NCBI GenBank assembly: GCA_910579935.1
Contig: CAJTVQ010000005.1
Location: 62,001 to 126,000, forward strand
Length of the DNA stretch: 64,000 bases
Source: an uncultured Lachnospiraceae bacterium
GTDB lineage: Bacteria; Bacillota; Clostridia; Lachnospirales; Lachnospiraceae
Direction: 5' to 3'
Below, one piece after another: positions 16,751 through 25,532 of this stretch. Under the pieces are notes generated by a model. The model saw only the letters and a list, made by a program, of their open reading frames with translations, had not been told where the DNA came from and did no database searches. The translations under genes were made by a program, and so were the position numbers. Position 1 is the stretch's first letter, and every line of letters begins with the position of its first letter.

Positions 16751-17069
16751 ATAACAATTCAGACAGATTGTCTGGCAGTGACAGGCAACGCTCTGGCCAA
16801 AGGGATTTCGCGGCGGCATGTTCCGGCTGCGGGGGCGGGTATTTGTTCCGGTTTCCCATGCACTTATTCCGATGGATTTTTCTAAGCAGAATAGCAAGGG
16901 TTTCTCCATACCGCTTGAGGACGTGCCGCAGCCTGGAGAACCCCCTGCCATCCTGCTTAGAAAAATCCCACCGGAATAAGTGCATGGAAAACGGGAAAAA
17001 AACAAACCGCCAAAGCGCCCCGGCAGGGGCGTCCTCCTTCACTGCCAGACAATCTGTCTGAATTGTTAC
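16751..17069. mobile_element. complete MITE-like palindromic element, 319 bp
   Basis: The ends are perfect 29-bp inverted repeats (16753-16781 and 17039-17067, starting AACAATTCAGACAGATTG). Flanking 8-bp direct repeats ACATAAAT lie at 16743-16750 and 17070-17077 and look like a target-site duplication. Inside, the halves are also imperfectly inverted (ATGCACTTATTCCG near 16859 against CGGAATAAGTGCAT near 16972), so the whole element can fold into one long hairpin. It has no transposase gene. An 8-bp duplication fits the ISAs1 family, whose transposase remnant abuts the other copy. Confidence 0.88.
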
Positions 17070-17097
17070 ACATAAATTTGGACAACCGGGCATAAAC

Positions 17098-17126
17098 TTG
17101 ACAATAACTGCTTCATTTGTTATGAT
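17098..17126 (+). promoter_or_regulatory. promoter of the SH3b/SleB-type hydrolase gene
   Basis: TTGACA (17098-17103), 17-bp spacer, TATGAT (17121-17126). An inverted repeat ACAAAATTAACAATTTTGT lies just downstream (about 17136-17154) and could be an operator. Confidence 0.75.
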
Positions 17127-17271
17127 GTGTATGTAACAAAATTAACAATTTTGTAACAAATGCATAAAATGGCAATAAACAAGTATTATCTGCAAATGCA
17201 AAAGAGAGGTACCGCGGAAGAATATGGCGGTAAGAATGCAGAAGTAAGGTATAGACTTGGAGGGAAAGGAA

Positions 17272-18537
17272 ATGTCAGGGAATAGAAGTTTATTTCATAA
17301 GCTGTCTTGTCTTGTTTTAGGACTGATGTTGATGATGGCAGTAAGTATGACAGCCGCAGCCAGTGAGAATGCAACGAGCAGTAAAGAATATTTGGATACG
17401 CTGAATGTGGGTGTGGCAGCGACTGCGTCTGCGGGTACGGCCACAGCCGCGGCGGAAACCACTGGCGATGACAGTATGGCGGTTGATGAGAATGCGACAA
17501 GCAGCAAGGAGTATCTTGATACATTAAGCGCAGGAGTGACGACGATTCTGACGCCGGATATTGTGAATGAAACGTCCGGTGAGCAGTATTTATTAGGCAT
17601 GAGCGCAGGAAAGTCCGTTGACAGCGGGACATTCAGAGGAACCGGGAAAAAGGGAACGGATGCGAAGGAAGAAGAGGAATCCGACCTTGTAATGGCGGAT
17701 GTCCAGAATGCGCTGAATGTGCGCGCAGAAGCGAGTGAAGAAGCAGAGAAAGTCGGGCTGCTGTATAAGGACTGCGGCGGCAGGATTTTGGAGAGGAAAG
17801 ACGGCTGGACTAAGATTAAGTCCGGCGATCTGATCGGATGGGCAAAAGATGAATATCTTCTGTTTGACGAAGAGGCGGAGAGCCTTGCAGGCGAAGTGGG
17901 CAATCTGATCGTTACGATCGAAACCGATGCCCTCAGGGTAAGGAAGGAGCCGAATACGGAATCCGGTGTTTTTGCGCTGATTGCGCAGGATGATGAACTG
18001 GATGTCATAGAAGTTGTGAACGATGAGTGGATCAGCGTGGATTATCAGGATGAAGTAGGTTATGTTTCCGCGGAGTTTGTGGATATGGATTTCCATATTG
18101 ATGCGGGTGAAACGATGGACGTGATACGCGCAAGGGAGAAAGCGGAGGCAGAGGCAAGGGCAAAGGCGAGACTGACGGCAAATCAGGGCGCAGTAGTGGC
18201 AGGAGCAGACGAGACGAGACTGTTGGCCGCATTGATTTACTGTGAGGCCGGCAATCAGGGATATGAAGGACAGCTGGCGGTAGGCGCGGCGGTTATGAAC
18301 CGTGTCAGAAGCGGCGCTTATCCGAATTCCATTTCCGGGGTTATCTATGCTTCCGGGCAGTTCACGCCGGCATATAACGGCAGGCTGGCAAGGGCTTACG
18401 GCAACAATATTCCGGACAGCTGTTTTACGGCGGCACAGGAATCGCTGAACGGCGGTACCAATATCGGCAGCGCGACCCATTTCAGACGGGCTGGAAGCCA
18501 TGAAGGACTTGTGATCGGAGATCATGTTTTTTGGTAG
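17272..18537 (+). CDS. secreted SH3b-domain cell wall hydrolase, SleB/CwlJ type
   Basis: A 421-residue exported protein. Residues 1-31 form a signal peptide (positively charged start, LSCLVLGLMLMMAVSM core, AAAS end). A decaying repeat follows (ENATSSKEYLDTLNVG, ENATSSKEYLDTLSAG, NETSGEQYLLGMSAG). Two SH3b domains (about 140-205 and 210-275; NALNVRAEASEEAEKVG and DALRVRKEPNTESGVF) probably bind the wall. After a Glu/Ala/Arg-rich helix, the C-terminal hydrolase domain (about 315-421) starts LAALIYCEAGNQGYEGQLAV, with the Glu expected for catalysis, and ends GSATHFRRAG. The start is set by GGAGGGAAAGGA. It probably cleaves peptidoglycan during growth or spore-related wall turnover. Confidence 0.9.
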   Translation: MSGNRSLFHKLSCLVLGLMLMMAVSMTAAASENATSSKEYLDTLNVGVAATASAGTATAAAETTGDDSMAVDENATSSKEYLDTLSAGVTTILTPDIVNETSGEQYLLGMSAGKSVDSGTFRGTGKKGTDAKEEEESDLVMADVQNALNVRAEASEEAEKVGLLYKDCGGRILERKDGWTKIKSGDLIGWAKDEYLLFDEEAESLAGEVGNLIVTIETDALRVRKEPNTESGVFALIAQDDELDVIEVVNDEWISVDYQDEVGYVSAEFVDMDFHIDAGETMDVIRAREKAEAEARAKARLTANQGAVVAGADETRLLAALIYCEAGNQGYEGQLAVGAAVMNRVRSGAYPNSISGVIYASGQFTPAYNGRLARAYGNNIPDSCFTAAQESLNGGTNIGSATHFRRAGSHEGLVIGDHVFW

Positions 18538-18538
18538 G

Positions 18539-18700
18539 AGTCAAAAACCCCGCCGCAAGCAGAGGACATCAAATTTGAAACGCCCCAAGGGGAATGTGTC
18601 TTTTAGACACATTGGTATTTGACCCTCGCGGCAGTTGCTGAAGATGCTCTGCATCTCTTAAGCAGCCACTTGGCTCGTTGCCCGCGGGAATAATTGTATG
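18539..18700. other. structured intergenic sequence, several hairpins
   Basis: No gene is present. A perfect 8-bp hairpin (AATGTGTC TTTTA GACACATT, 18593-18613) is followed by a second (AAGATGC TCT GCATCTCTT, about 18640-18660) and a third (AGCC ACTT GGCT). CGCGG near 18628 can pair with CCGCG in CCCGCGGG near 18684, enclosing the second and third hairpins. No T-run follows. It could be an RNA or an intergenic repeat; the sequence alone cannot decide. Confidence 0.5.
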
Positions 18701-18805
18701 TGAAGAACCGGGTGCACCGGATGATATCAGGCAGGGTTATGACTGCCCGGTATTGTCCGGTGCCGTGTTTTGAAGCGGATTCGCAAAATTCTGCCGTATG
18801 TCATA

Positions 18806-18834
18806 TTGAATAAACGGATAAAATATAGTAAGAT
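18806..18834 (+). promoter_or_regulatory. probable promoter of the nfeD/SPFH pair
   Basis: TTGAAT (18806-18811), 17-bp spacer, TAAGAT (18829-18834), about 45 bp upstream of the NfeD-like gene. Confidence 0.6.
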
Positions 18835-18877
18835 AGGGTGAACACAAAAGAGCAGGGCACGGAAGGGGGCTTGATGA

Positions 18878-19321
18878 ATGGATGATACGATTTTGTGGCT
18901 TGTTGCACTGGTTGTGCTGATCGTGGTAGAGATTGTGAGCATGGGGCTTACGACCATCTGGTTTGCAGGAGGGGCGTTGGTGGCGGTCATAGCCGCGGGA
19001 TGCGGGGCTCCGTTTGCCGTTCAGATCGTATTGTTTCTGGCGGTATCGCTGGTGCTTCTTTATTTTACCAGACCGGTAGCGGTTAAATATTTTAACAAGG
19101 ACAGGATTCGGACGAATGCCGAAAGCCTGGTCGGCAGACAGGCAATTGTAATTGGAGAGATTGATAATCTGCAGGGAATCGGTCAGGTGACGGTAAGCGG
19201 CATGGAATGGACGGCGCGCACCACTGAGGACGGCGTACAGCTTCCGGTGGGAAGCGTGGTGGATATCGTTGCCATTAACGGTGTGAAACTGATTGTAGAA
19301 GAAAGAAAAGAGGAAAAGTAA
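18878..19321 (+). CDS. NfeD-like membrane protein
   Basis: A 147-residue protein with two to three N-terminal membrane spans (WLVALVVLIVVEIVS and a segment around residues 42-66) and a soluble C-terminal OB-like domain (LVGRQAIVIGEIDNLQGIGQ to the end), the short NfeD type. Such proteins are typically paired with a stomatin/flotillin-like SPFH protein, as here: the next gene starts two bases after the stop. They are thought to take part in membrane microdomain or membrane protein quality control. The molecular role is unproven. Confidence 0.88.
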   Translation: MDDTILWLVALVVLIVVEIVSMGLTTIWFAGGALVAVIAAGCGAPFAVQIVLFLAVSLVLLYFTRPVAVKYFNKDRIRTNAESLVGRQAIVIGEIDNLQGIGQVTVSGMEWTARTTEDGVQLPVGSVVDIVAINGVKLIVEERKEEK

Positions 19322-19322
19322 T

Positions 19323-20252
19323 ATGGGATTGGCGTTTATAGTAATTTTTATTATCATCATCGCGGTTCTGGCGTCCTGTATCAAGATCGTGCCGCAGGCA
19401 CATGCTTACGTAGTAGAACGCCTGGGCGCATATCAGGGGACATGGTCGGTAGGACTTCATATCAAAACACCTTTTTTGGATAAAGTGGCGAAGAGAGTGA
19501 ATCTGAAAGAGCAGGTAGTGGACTTTGCACCTCAGCCGGTTATCACGAAGGATAATGTAACGATGCGCATTGATACGGTGGTGTTTTTCCAGATCACGGA
19601 TCCGAAGCTGTTTGCTTACGGGGTGGAAAATCCGATCATGGCGATAGAGAACCTGACGGCAACCACACTCAGGAATATCATCGGTGAGATGGAACTGGAT
19701 CAGACTCTTACATCCAGGGAGGTTATTAATACAAAAATGCGGGCGTCCCTGGATATCGCCACCGACCCATGGGGTATTAAGGTGAACCGTGTGGAGCTGA
19801 AAAACATCATTCCTCCGGCGGCAATTCAGGATGCAATGGAGAAACAGATGAAGGCGGAACGTGAAAGGCGTGAGGCCATCCTGCGTGCGGAAGGCGAGAA
19901 GAAATCCACGGTGCTTGTGGCGGAAGGCAAGAAGGAATCGGCAATCCTTGAAGCAGAGGCGGAGAAGCAGTCGGCGATTCTGCGTGCGGAAGCCCAGAAA
20001 GAAAAGATGATCCGTGAAGCCGAAGGTGAAGCGGAGGCAATCCTCAAAGTACAGCAGGCAACGGCGGACGGTATCCGCATGATCCGCGAGGCGGGAGCCG
20101 ACCAGGCTGTTCTGACCATCAAGAGTCTGGAAGCGTTCGAGAAAGCGGCGGATGGCAGGGCGACGAAGATCATCATTCCATCCGAGATACAGGGTGTTGC
20201 AGGACTGACGGCATCCCTGAAGGAAATCGTGGCAAAAGATACTGCAAAATAA
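19323..20252 (+). CDS. SPFH/stomatin-like membrane protein
   Basis: A 309-residue protein with one N-terminal membrane anchor (AFIVIFIIIIAVLASCIKIV) followed by the SPFH/band 7 domain (QAHAYVVERLGAYQGTWSVG; DVVF-like MRIDTVVFFQITDPKLF) and a long C-terminal coiled coil with repeated RAEGEKKS / EAEAEKQS / REAEGEAEA units. Paired with NfeD upstream in one operon; a hairpin terminator follows. Expected to oligomerise on the inner face of the membrane and organise microdomains. Confidence 0.93.
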   Translation: MGLAFIVIFIIIIAVLASCIKIVPQAHAYVVERLGAYQGTWSVGLHIKTPFLDKVAKRVNLKEQVVDFAPQPVITKDNVTMRIDTVVFFQITDPKLFAYGVENPIMAIENLTATTLRNIIGEMELDQTLTSREVINTKMRASLDIATDPWGIKVNRVELKNIIPPAAIQDAMEKQMKAERERREAILRAEGEKKSTVLVAEGKKESAILEAEAEKQSAILRAEAQKEKMIREAEGEAEAILKVQQATADGIRMIREAGADQAVLTIKSLEAFEKAADGRATKIIIPSEIQGVAGLTASLKEIVAKDTAK

Positions 20253-20290
20253 AAGCGAAAATTTGGAATGTACCGGTTTGATCATGGATT

Positions 20291-20327
20291 CCGGCAGTTG
20301 GAATGGAAGTTTCCTTCTGCCGGTTTT
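20291..20327 (+). terminator. intrinsic terminator after the SPFH gene
   Basis: CCGGCAG (20291-20297) pairs with CTGCCGG (20317-20323), extended by GGAA/TTCC pairs, and is followed by four T residues. Confidence 0.75.
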
Positions 20328-20417
20328 GCGATACTGTATATTATCGTAAAACATAAATATTTCATGGAAGGACGGGATGCATACGTGCAGAACGGCCGGA
20401 AAGGAGAAAGGATAAAA

Positions 20418-21416
20418 ATGAATTTAAAAGGAAGGGACTTTTTGAAACTGTTGGATTTTACGCCGGAGGAAATTACATATATGCTGGATTTGGCGGCGGA
20501 TTTAAAGGATAAGAAGAAAAAGGGAATCCTCACCGAGTGGCACAGGGGCAAGAATGTGGCTTTGATTTTCGAAAAGACCAGTACGCGGACAAGGTGTGCG
20601 TTTGAGGTGGCGGCCCACGATTTGGGGATGGGGACTACCTATCTGGATCCGTCCGGTTCCCAAATCGGGAAGAAAGAGAGCATTGCGGATACGGCAAGGG
20701 TGCTGGGCGGTATGTTTGAGGGAATCGAATACCGTGGTTTTGGACAGGATATTGTGGATGAACTGGCAGAATATGCGTCGGTTCCGGTGTGGAACGGATT
20801 GACGAATGAATTTCATCCGACACAGATGCTGGCGGATCTGCTTACCATCAGGGAGCAGTTCGGCCGTCTGAAAGGAATCAGGCTGACTTATATGGGGGAT
20901 GCCCGTTACAATATGGGGAATTCCCTTATGGTGGCATGTGCGAAAATGGGGATGCATTTTACGGCATGTACGTCCGAAAAGTATTTTCCGGACAGGGCGT
21001 TAGTGGAGGAATGCGAAGAAATCGCGGCACAGACAGGGGCTTCCATCCTGCTGACCGAAGACGTGAAGGAAGGGACGAAGGACGCGGATGTGATTTATAC
21101 GGATGTATGGGTATCCATGGGTGAGCCGGCTGAGGTATGGACGGAACGGATCCATGATCTGTCCCCTTATCAGGTCAATGCTGCGGTAATGGCAAATGCC
21201 GGGAAGGATGCGGTGTTCATGCATTGTCTTCCTGCGTTCCATGACCTTAAGACGAAAATAGGAAAGGAAATGGGAGAGAAATTCGGCATAACGGAAATGG
21301 AGGTTACGGACGAGGTGTTCGAATCCGAAGCGTCTATTGTATTTAGGGAAGCGGAGAACCGCATGCATACGATAAAAGCAGTTATGGCAGCTACTTTGGG
21401 AGTGCCGGAGGAGTAA
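20418..21416 (+). CDS. argF: ornithine carbamoyltransferase
   Basis: A 333-residue enzyme combining carbamoyl phosphate and ornithine to give citrulline (arginine biosynthesis, or in reverse in the deiminase pathway as ArcB). Carbamoyl-phosphate motif STRTR is in EKTSTRTRCAFEVAA near residue 55; FHPTQMLADLLTI near 133, and the ornithine-binding HCLPAFHD near 271. AAGGAG upstream sets the start at 20418; upstream open frame is spurious. No deiminase or carbamate kinase gene is nearby, so the anabolic name is preferred, but ArcB cannot be excluded. Confidence 0.94.
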   Translation: MNLKGRDFLKLLDFTPEEITYMLDLAADLKDKKKKGILTEWHRGKNVALIFEKTSTRTRCAFEVAAHDLGMGTTYLDPSGSQIGKKESIADTARVLGGMFEGIEYRGFGQDIVDELAEYASVPVWNGLTNEFHPTQMLADLLTIREQFGRLKGIRLTYMGDARYNMGNSLMVACAKMGMHFTACTSEKYFPDRALVEECEEIAAQTGASILLTEDVKEGTKDADVIYTDVWVSMGEPAEVWTERIHDLSPYQVNAAVMANAGKDAVFMHCLPAFHDLKTKIGKEMGEKFGITEMEVTDEVFESEASIVFREAENRMHTIKAVMAATLGVPEE

Positions 21417-21420
21417 TGGA

Positions 21421-22407
21421 ATGGCGATGAAGACAGAGATTTTGACCCTTTTGCGGGAAAGCGGGGATTATATTTCCGGTCAGGAACTCTGCGGCCGTTT
21501 TCATGTGTCCAGAACGGCGGTCTGGAAGGTGATGAAGCAGTTACAGCAGGAGGGATATATCATCGAAGCCGTAAGGAATAAAGGTTATATGCTGAAGGAA
21601 AATCCGGATGTGCTTACCAGGAGTGAGTTAAAGAGCCGCATCCATAACCGCTGGGCGGGAAATGAGATTTATTTTTATGAGGAAACGGGTTCTACCAATA
21701 TTGATGCCAAACGTCTAGGAGAGGAAGGGGCGCCCCATGGGACGGTCGTAGCGGCCGATAAACAGAATTCAGGCAGGGGCAGAAGGGGACGCACGTGGGA
21801 GTCGCCGGCAGGGAAGGATATTTATTTCACCATTCTGTTGCGGCCGGAATTCCCGCCGGATAAAGCGGCGGGACTGACACTGGTCATGGCGCTTTCCGTC
21901 GTACAGGCAATCGAAGAGGAATGCGGTATGGAAGCCGGCATTAAATGGCCGAATGATGTGGTAATGAACGGAAAGAAGGTCTGCGGCATTCTGACGGAAC
22001 TGACCACCGAAACGGATTATATCCAGTATGTAGTGACGGGAGTGGGCATCAATGTGAATCTGGAAGTCATGCCGGAGGAGATAGATGAGACAGCAACCTC
22101 TCTTTTACTGGAAGGCGGGAAGCGGATCGGCAGGGCGGGACTGCTTCAGAAGGTGCTGAAGAAATTCGAGGGAAATTATGAGAAATATGCAAAAAGCCTG
22201 GATATGGCCCTCCTGGAAGACGAGTACAATGCCCGTCTGGTAAACCGGGACAGGCAGGTGCGCGTGCTGGACCCGAAGGGGGAGTGGGAAGGCATTGCAA
22301 GGGGCATTAATGCTTCCGGCGAACTGCTGGTGGAAAAGGAAACGGGCGAGACGGTAGAGGTATATGCAGGCGAAGTATCGGTAAGGGGGCTGTACGGATA
22401 TGTTTGA
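21421..22407 (+). CDS. birA: biotin protein ligase / biotin operon repressor
   Basis: A 328-residue bifunctional protein: an N-terminal winged helix (about 1-60; GQELCGRFHVSRTAVWKVMK) for DNA binding and a biotin ligase domain with the biotinyl-AMP loop GRGRRGRTW near residue 118 and KWPNDVVMNGKKVCGILTE near 180. The C-terminal SH3-like domain ends near YAGEVSVRGLYGY. It attaches biotin to carboxylases and probably represses biotin genes. It starts four bases after argF and overlaps the next gene by eight bases, so translation is coupled. Confidence 0.95.
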   Translation: MAMKTEILTLLRESGDYISGQELCGRFHVSRTAVWKVMKQLQQEGYIIEAVRNKGYMLKENPDVLTRSELKSRIHNRWAGNEIYFYEETGSTNIDAKRLGEEGAPHGTVVAADKQNSGRGRRGRTWESPAGKDIYFTILLRPEFPPDKAAGLTLVMALSVVQAIEEECGMEAGIKWPNDVVMNGKKVCGILTELTTETDYIQYVVTGVGINVNLEVMPEEIDETATSLLLEGGKRIGRAGLLQKVLKKFEGNYEKYAKSLDMALLEDEYNARLVNRDRQVRVLDPKGEWEGIARGINASGELLVEKETGETVEVYAGEVSVRGLYGYV

Positions 22408-22753
22408 GGAAAAGGAAAAAGACGGGCGTATGGTTCTCTGCGGCGCCAATGCATATGAGAAGAAATATTATTTCAACCGGAAGTTTGACGGGATTCCCCA
22501 GTCTGTAAAGGATGAACTGCATATTATCTGTGTGCTTTTTACCGAAGAGGTAGGAGGGATTTTTACCATTGCATATGAAGCGGACGGAAGCATTGTGATG
22601 GAAACGGATTTTGCACCGGACGATTATCTGTACGATGAGATCAGCAGCGGTCTGATGGTGGGGGAAGTGCGCAGGAACAGGCAGGAACTGTTTGAAGCGC
22701 TGCAGCTTTATTACAGGGTATTCATTCTGCATTTGCCGATTGAAAACCCATAA
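22400..22753 (+). CDS. small conserved protein, DUF6145-like
   Basis: A 117-residue soluble protein beginning MFEEKEKDGRMVLCGANAY, with the conserved-looking stretches EKKYYFNRKFDGIPQSVKDE and CVLFTEEVGGIFTIAYEADG. I recall this as a Clostridia-restricted family of unknown function (DUF6145); the name is from memory. It overlaps the end of birA by eight bases and precedes coaX, a fixed neighbourhood that links it loosely to cofactor metabolism. No catalytic motif can be seen. Confidence 0.75.
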   Translation: MFEEKEKDGRMVLCGANAYEKKYYFNRKFDGIPQSVKDELHIICVLFTEEVGGIFTIAYEADGSIVMETDFAPDDYLYDEISSGLMVGEVRRNRQELFEALQLYYRVFILHLPIENP

Positions 22754-22794
22754 ATTTTTTGCTTACAGATTTTTAAGAAGAAAAGGCAGGTGTT

Positions 22795-23577
22795 ATGCGG
22801 GTGATACTGGTAATTGATGTCGGGAATACAAATATGACGTTTGGGGTATATCGGGGAAAGGAACTGGTTACGACTTTCCGGATGACCACCAAGCAGCCGC
22901 GTACTTCCGATGAATACGGGATTACGATTATGGAGCTGCTCCGTATTAACGGGGTGGAAAAAGAGGAAATGGAAGGGACGATCATCGCCAGCGTAGTGCC
23001 GAATGTCATGCATTCGCTGACGGGAGCCGTGACAAGATATCTGGGTACGCCGCCGGTTATCGTGGGTCCGGGAGTAAAGACCGGATTGAAGATTACGACG
23101 GAGAACCCGCGGCAGATCGGTTCGGACCGTATCGTGGATGCGGTGGCGGCTTATGAACTGTATGGCGGACCGGTGCTGGTACTGGACTTCGGGACAGCGA
23201 CCACATATGATCTGGTGACGGAGGACGGCTGTTTCGCTGCCGGGATTACGGCGCCGGGTATCCGGATTTCCGCCAAGGCACTGTGGGGAGAGACCGCGCG
23301 GCTGCCGGAAGTGGAGATCAAGAAGCCAAAATCCATTCTGGCGCAGGAGACGGTTTCCAGTATGCAGGCAGGACTTGTTTACGGACAGATCGGGCAGACG
23401 GAGTACATCGTCAGTCAGGTGAAGAAGGAGAGTGGTTATACGGATCTGAAGGTAGTGGCTACCGGCGGGCTGGGGAGGCTGATTTCAGAAGAGGCGGAGA
23501 GTATCCAGATTTATAACAGTACCTTGACGTTGGACGGTCTGCGGATCATTTATGAAAAGAACCGGACGGTGAAGTAG
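22795..23577 (+). CDS. coaX: type III pantothenate kinase
   Basis: A 260-residue enzyme phosphorylating pantothenate, the first step to coenzyme A. The ASKHA ATP-binding loop is DVGNTNMTFGVY at residues 7-18; the pantothenate-site GSDR motif occurs in QIGSDRIVDAVAAYE near residue 105, and LDFGTATTYDLV near 130. CoaX proteins need a monovalent cation and are not inhibited by CoA. It lies between the DUF6145-like gene and dusB, two bases from the latter. Confidence 0.96.
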   Translation: MRVILVIDVGNTNMTFGVYRGKELVTTFRMTTKQPRTSDEYGITIMELLRINGVEKEEMEGTIIASVVPNVMHSLTGAVTRYLGTPPVIVGPGVKTGLKITTENPRQIGSDRIVDAVAAYELYGGPVLVLDFGTATTYDLVTEDGCFAAGITAPGIRISAKALWGETARLPEVEIKKPKSILAQETVSSMQAGLVYGQIGQTEYIVSQVKKESGYTDLKVVATGGLGRLISEEAESIQIYNSTLTLDGLRIIYEKNRTVK

Positions 23578-23579
23578 AT

Positions 23580-24557
23580 ATGGCGGGTCAGTTATTGAAG
23601 CCGTTGGCAATCGGAGATGTGATGCTTGAAAATAATGTACTGCTGGCTCCCATGGCAGGGGTGACTGACCTGCCGTTCCGGCTTTTGTGCAGGGAGCAGG
23701 GAGCAGGGCTTTCGGGGATGGAGATGGTCAGCGCAAAAGCAATCATGTATCACAATAAGAATACGGAGGCGCTGCTTGCCATCCATCCGGAGGAACTTCC
23801 AGTGTCACTGCAGCTTTTCGGTTCGGATGCGGATATCATCAGCGGAATGGCACAGAGGGTGGAAGAGAGGCCGTTCGCCGTATTGGATATTAATATGGGC
23901 TGCCCGGTGCCGAAAGTGGTGAATAACGGGGAAGGCTCGGCCCTGATGAAGAATCCGGCGCTGGTGGAAGAAATTGTGGGAAAAACAGTGAGGGCTGTCC
24001 GGAAACCGGTAACAGTGAAAATCCGAAAAGGCTTCGATGACGAACATGTCAATGCGGTGGAAATTGCCAAAGCGGCAGAGTGCGCGGGTGCGGCGGCTGT
24101 GGCCGTGCATGGCAGGACGAGGGAACAGTTTTATGCCGGAAAAGCGGACTGGAATATTATCGCGCAGGTGAAGCGGGCCGTAAAGATTCCGGTCATCGGC
24201 AACGGCGACATAACGGACGGGGAGTCAGCCCGCCGTATGATGGAGGAGACCGGCTGCGACGGCGTGATGATAGGGCGTGCGGCAAGGGGGAATCCATGGA
24301 TATTCCGGGAGGTAATTGCATATCTGAAGGAGGGCAGGATGTGTGAAAGACCTTCCGCGGAAGAAAAAAAGGAAACCGTGCTGCGTCATGCGGCTCTTTT
24401 GCTGGAATACAAGGGGGAATATACAGGAATTCGGGAAATGCGCAAGCATGTGTCGTGGTATACGGCAGGATACCCACATTCGGCGAAAATCCGAGGGAGA
24501 GTCAATGAGATGGAGCAGTTTGAGGATTTGCGGAGAATCATAGAGGAAGTTTTCTGA
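23580..24557 (+). CDS. dusB: tRNA-dihydrouridine synthase
   Basis: A 325-residue FMN enzyme reducing uridines in the tRNA D-loop. TIM-barrel signatures: LLAPMAGVTDLPFRLLCRE near residue 20, DINMGCPVPKVV with the catalytic Cys near residue 105, VTVKIRKGFDD, AVHGRTREQFYAGKADW, and GNGDITDG plus GVMIGRAARGNPWIF for phosphate binding. It begins two bases after coaX. DusB is the usual type in this gene order; the exact uridine position modified is not predictable. Confidence 0.94.
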   Translation: MAGQLLKPLAIGDVMLENNVLLAPMAGVTDLPFRLLCREQGAGLSGMEMVSAKAIMYHNKNTEALLAIHPEELPVSLQLFGSDADIISGMAQRVEERPFAVLDINMGCPVPKVVNNGEGSALMKNPALVEEIVGKTVRAVRKPVTVKIRKGFDDEHVNAVEIAKAAECAGAAAVAVHGRTREQFYAGKADWNIIAQVKRAVKIPVIGNGDITDGESARRMMEETGCDGVMIGRAARGNPWIFREVIAYLKEGRMCERPSAEEKKETVLRHAALLLEYKGEYTGIREMRKHVSWYTAGYPHSAKIRGRVNEMEQFEDLRRIIEEVF

Positions 24558-24707
24558 TACGGGTTTTGGCAGAATCCTGATTTTGATACGGACTATGTGG
24601 AATAGTTGCAGGAATGTTTTCATATGCTGTTTTAGGCTGTGGTTACCGGAGGACTGGCTGTGTCCTGCAAAACGGTGCGGATGCGGAAAGAGGGGAAAGG
24701 AAGGCGT

Positions 24708-25436
24708 ATGGAAGGCATAAGGCTGCTTTATTTCAGCTTGGCTGCAGGTGCAAGCGCAAAAGAACACTGGTGGGGAAAGGTGAAGCTGCCTTTTCTGGAA
24801 ATCGGGATAGGGGAGGAAGGAAGGCTGCTCTGCTGTCCCGTACCGGAGTATTATATCGGAAAGCGGAGCTGGGAGGAGGAGCGGCTGACGGACTGTCTGA
24901 ACGGTCTGATCCATCAGGCGGGATGTGAGGAATTTTATCTGCAGCCGGAGGTGGCGGGAATGGTGGGCCTGAGGGAAGAACTTCCGCCGGAGATTCTGCT
25001 ACGCTGCCTGTTCCGGCAGATTCCCTGTATGGAATATCTGTGCTGCATCGGATGGGAGGATGAGCAGGGACTGCTACGGGAACTGTTAGAGCCTTATTTT
25101 CCGAGAATCAATCGCATCAGTGTCATATCGGATAAGCCGCAGGCGTATGAGGAGTTTGCAGAATATATTTACGGGGAATACGGAATTCCCATGGCCGGTG
25201 CAAAGCAACCGGGCGGAAAGCTGGGAAGGGAAGGCAGGACCGTGATCCTGGACGGAAAAAAGGATTACCGGATTCCCTGGTCTGCGTTTCCGCAAGGGGC
25301 AGTATACGTGGATTTGTGGTCATCGGAGGAGAAAAGAAAGCTGTTGGAGAAGTTCCGCAGGGATACAAAATATTTATCCGTGGTGAAATTCCTTGACACT
25401 ACTGCGAAAAGTGGGTACAATACTAGAGTTAATTAG
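24708..25436 (+). CDS. conserved hypothetical protein between dusB and greA
   Basis: A 242-residue protein I cannot assign. The start at 24708 follows GGAAGG; an ATG at 24681 is also possible. The sequence is rich in Glu, Leu and aromatic residues (KEHWWGKVKLPFLEIG, EEFYLQPEVAGMV) with several Cys (CCPVPEYY, CCIGWEDE) that do not form a clear metal motif. No signal peptide or membrane span. Its position in the dusB-greA interval is one I associate with Lachnospiraceae. The promoter for greA lies inside its last 45 bp. Confidence 0.7.
   Translation: MEGIRLLYFSLAAGASAKEHWWGKVKLPFLEIGIGEEGRLLCCPVPEYYIGKRSWEEERLTDCLNGLIHQAGCEEFYLQPEVAGMVGLREELPPEILLRCLFRQIPCMEYLCCIGWEDEQGLLRELLEPYFPRINRISVISDKPQAYEEFAEYIYGEYGIPMAGAKQPGGKLGREGRTVILDGKKDYRIPWSAFPQGAVYVDLWSSEEKRKLLEKFRRDTKYLSVVKFLDTTAKSGYNTRVN
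25393..25421 (+). promoter_or_regulatory. promoter for greA-lysS inside the upstream gene
   Basis: TTGACA (25393-25398), 17-bp spacer, TACAAT (25416-25421). It sits in the final codons of the preceding gene and about 110 bp before greA, giving greA-lysS independent expression. Confidence 0.75.
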
Positions 25437-25532
25437 ACTATTGCGCTGTTTTGCCGGTATTTGGCAGCAGTATGGAAAATAGGAGTTGGAAAAAGATAAA
25501 ATACGGGTCAGTGAAAGGAGCGGGGATATTCA

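Noticed and set aside
16557..17093. Open frames on both strands across the MITE
   Set aside because: They exist only because the palindromic element lacks stops; the same peptide words recur at the half-copy at 13.1 kb.
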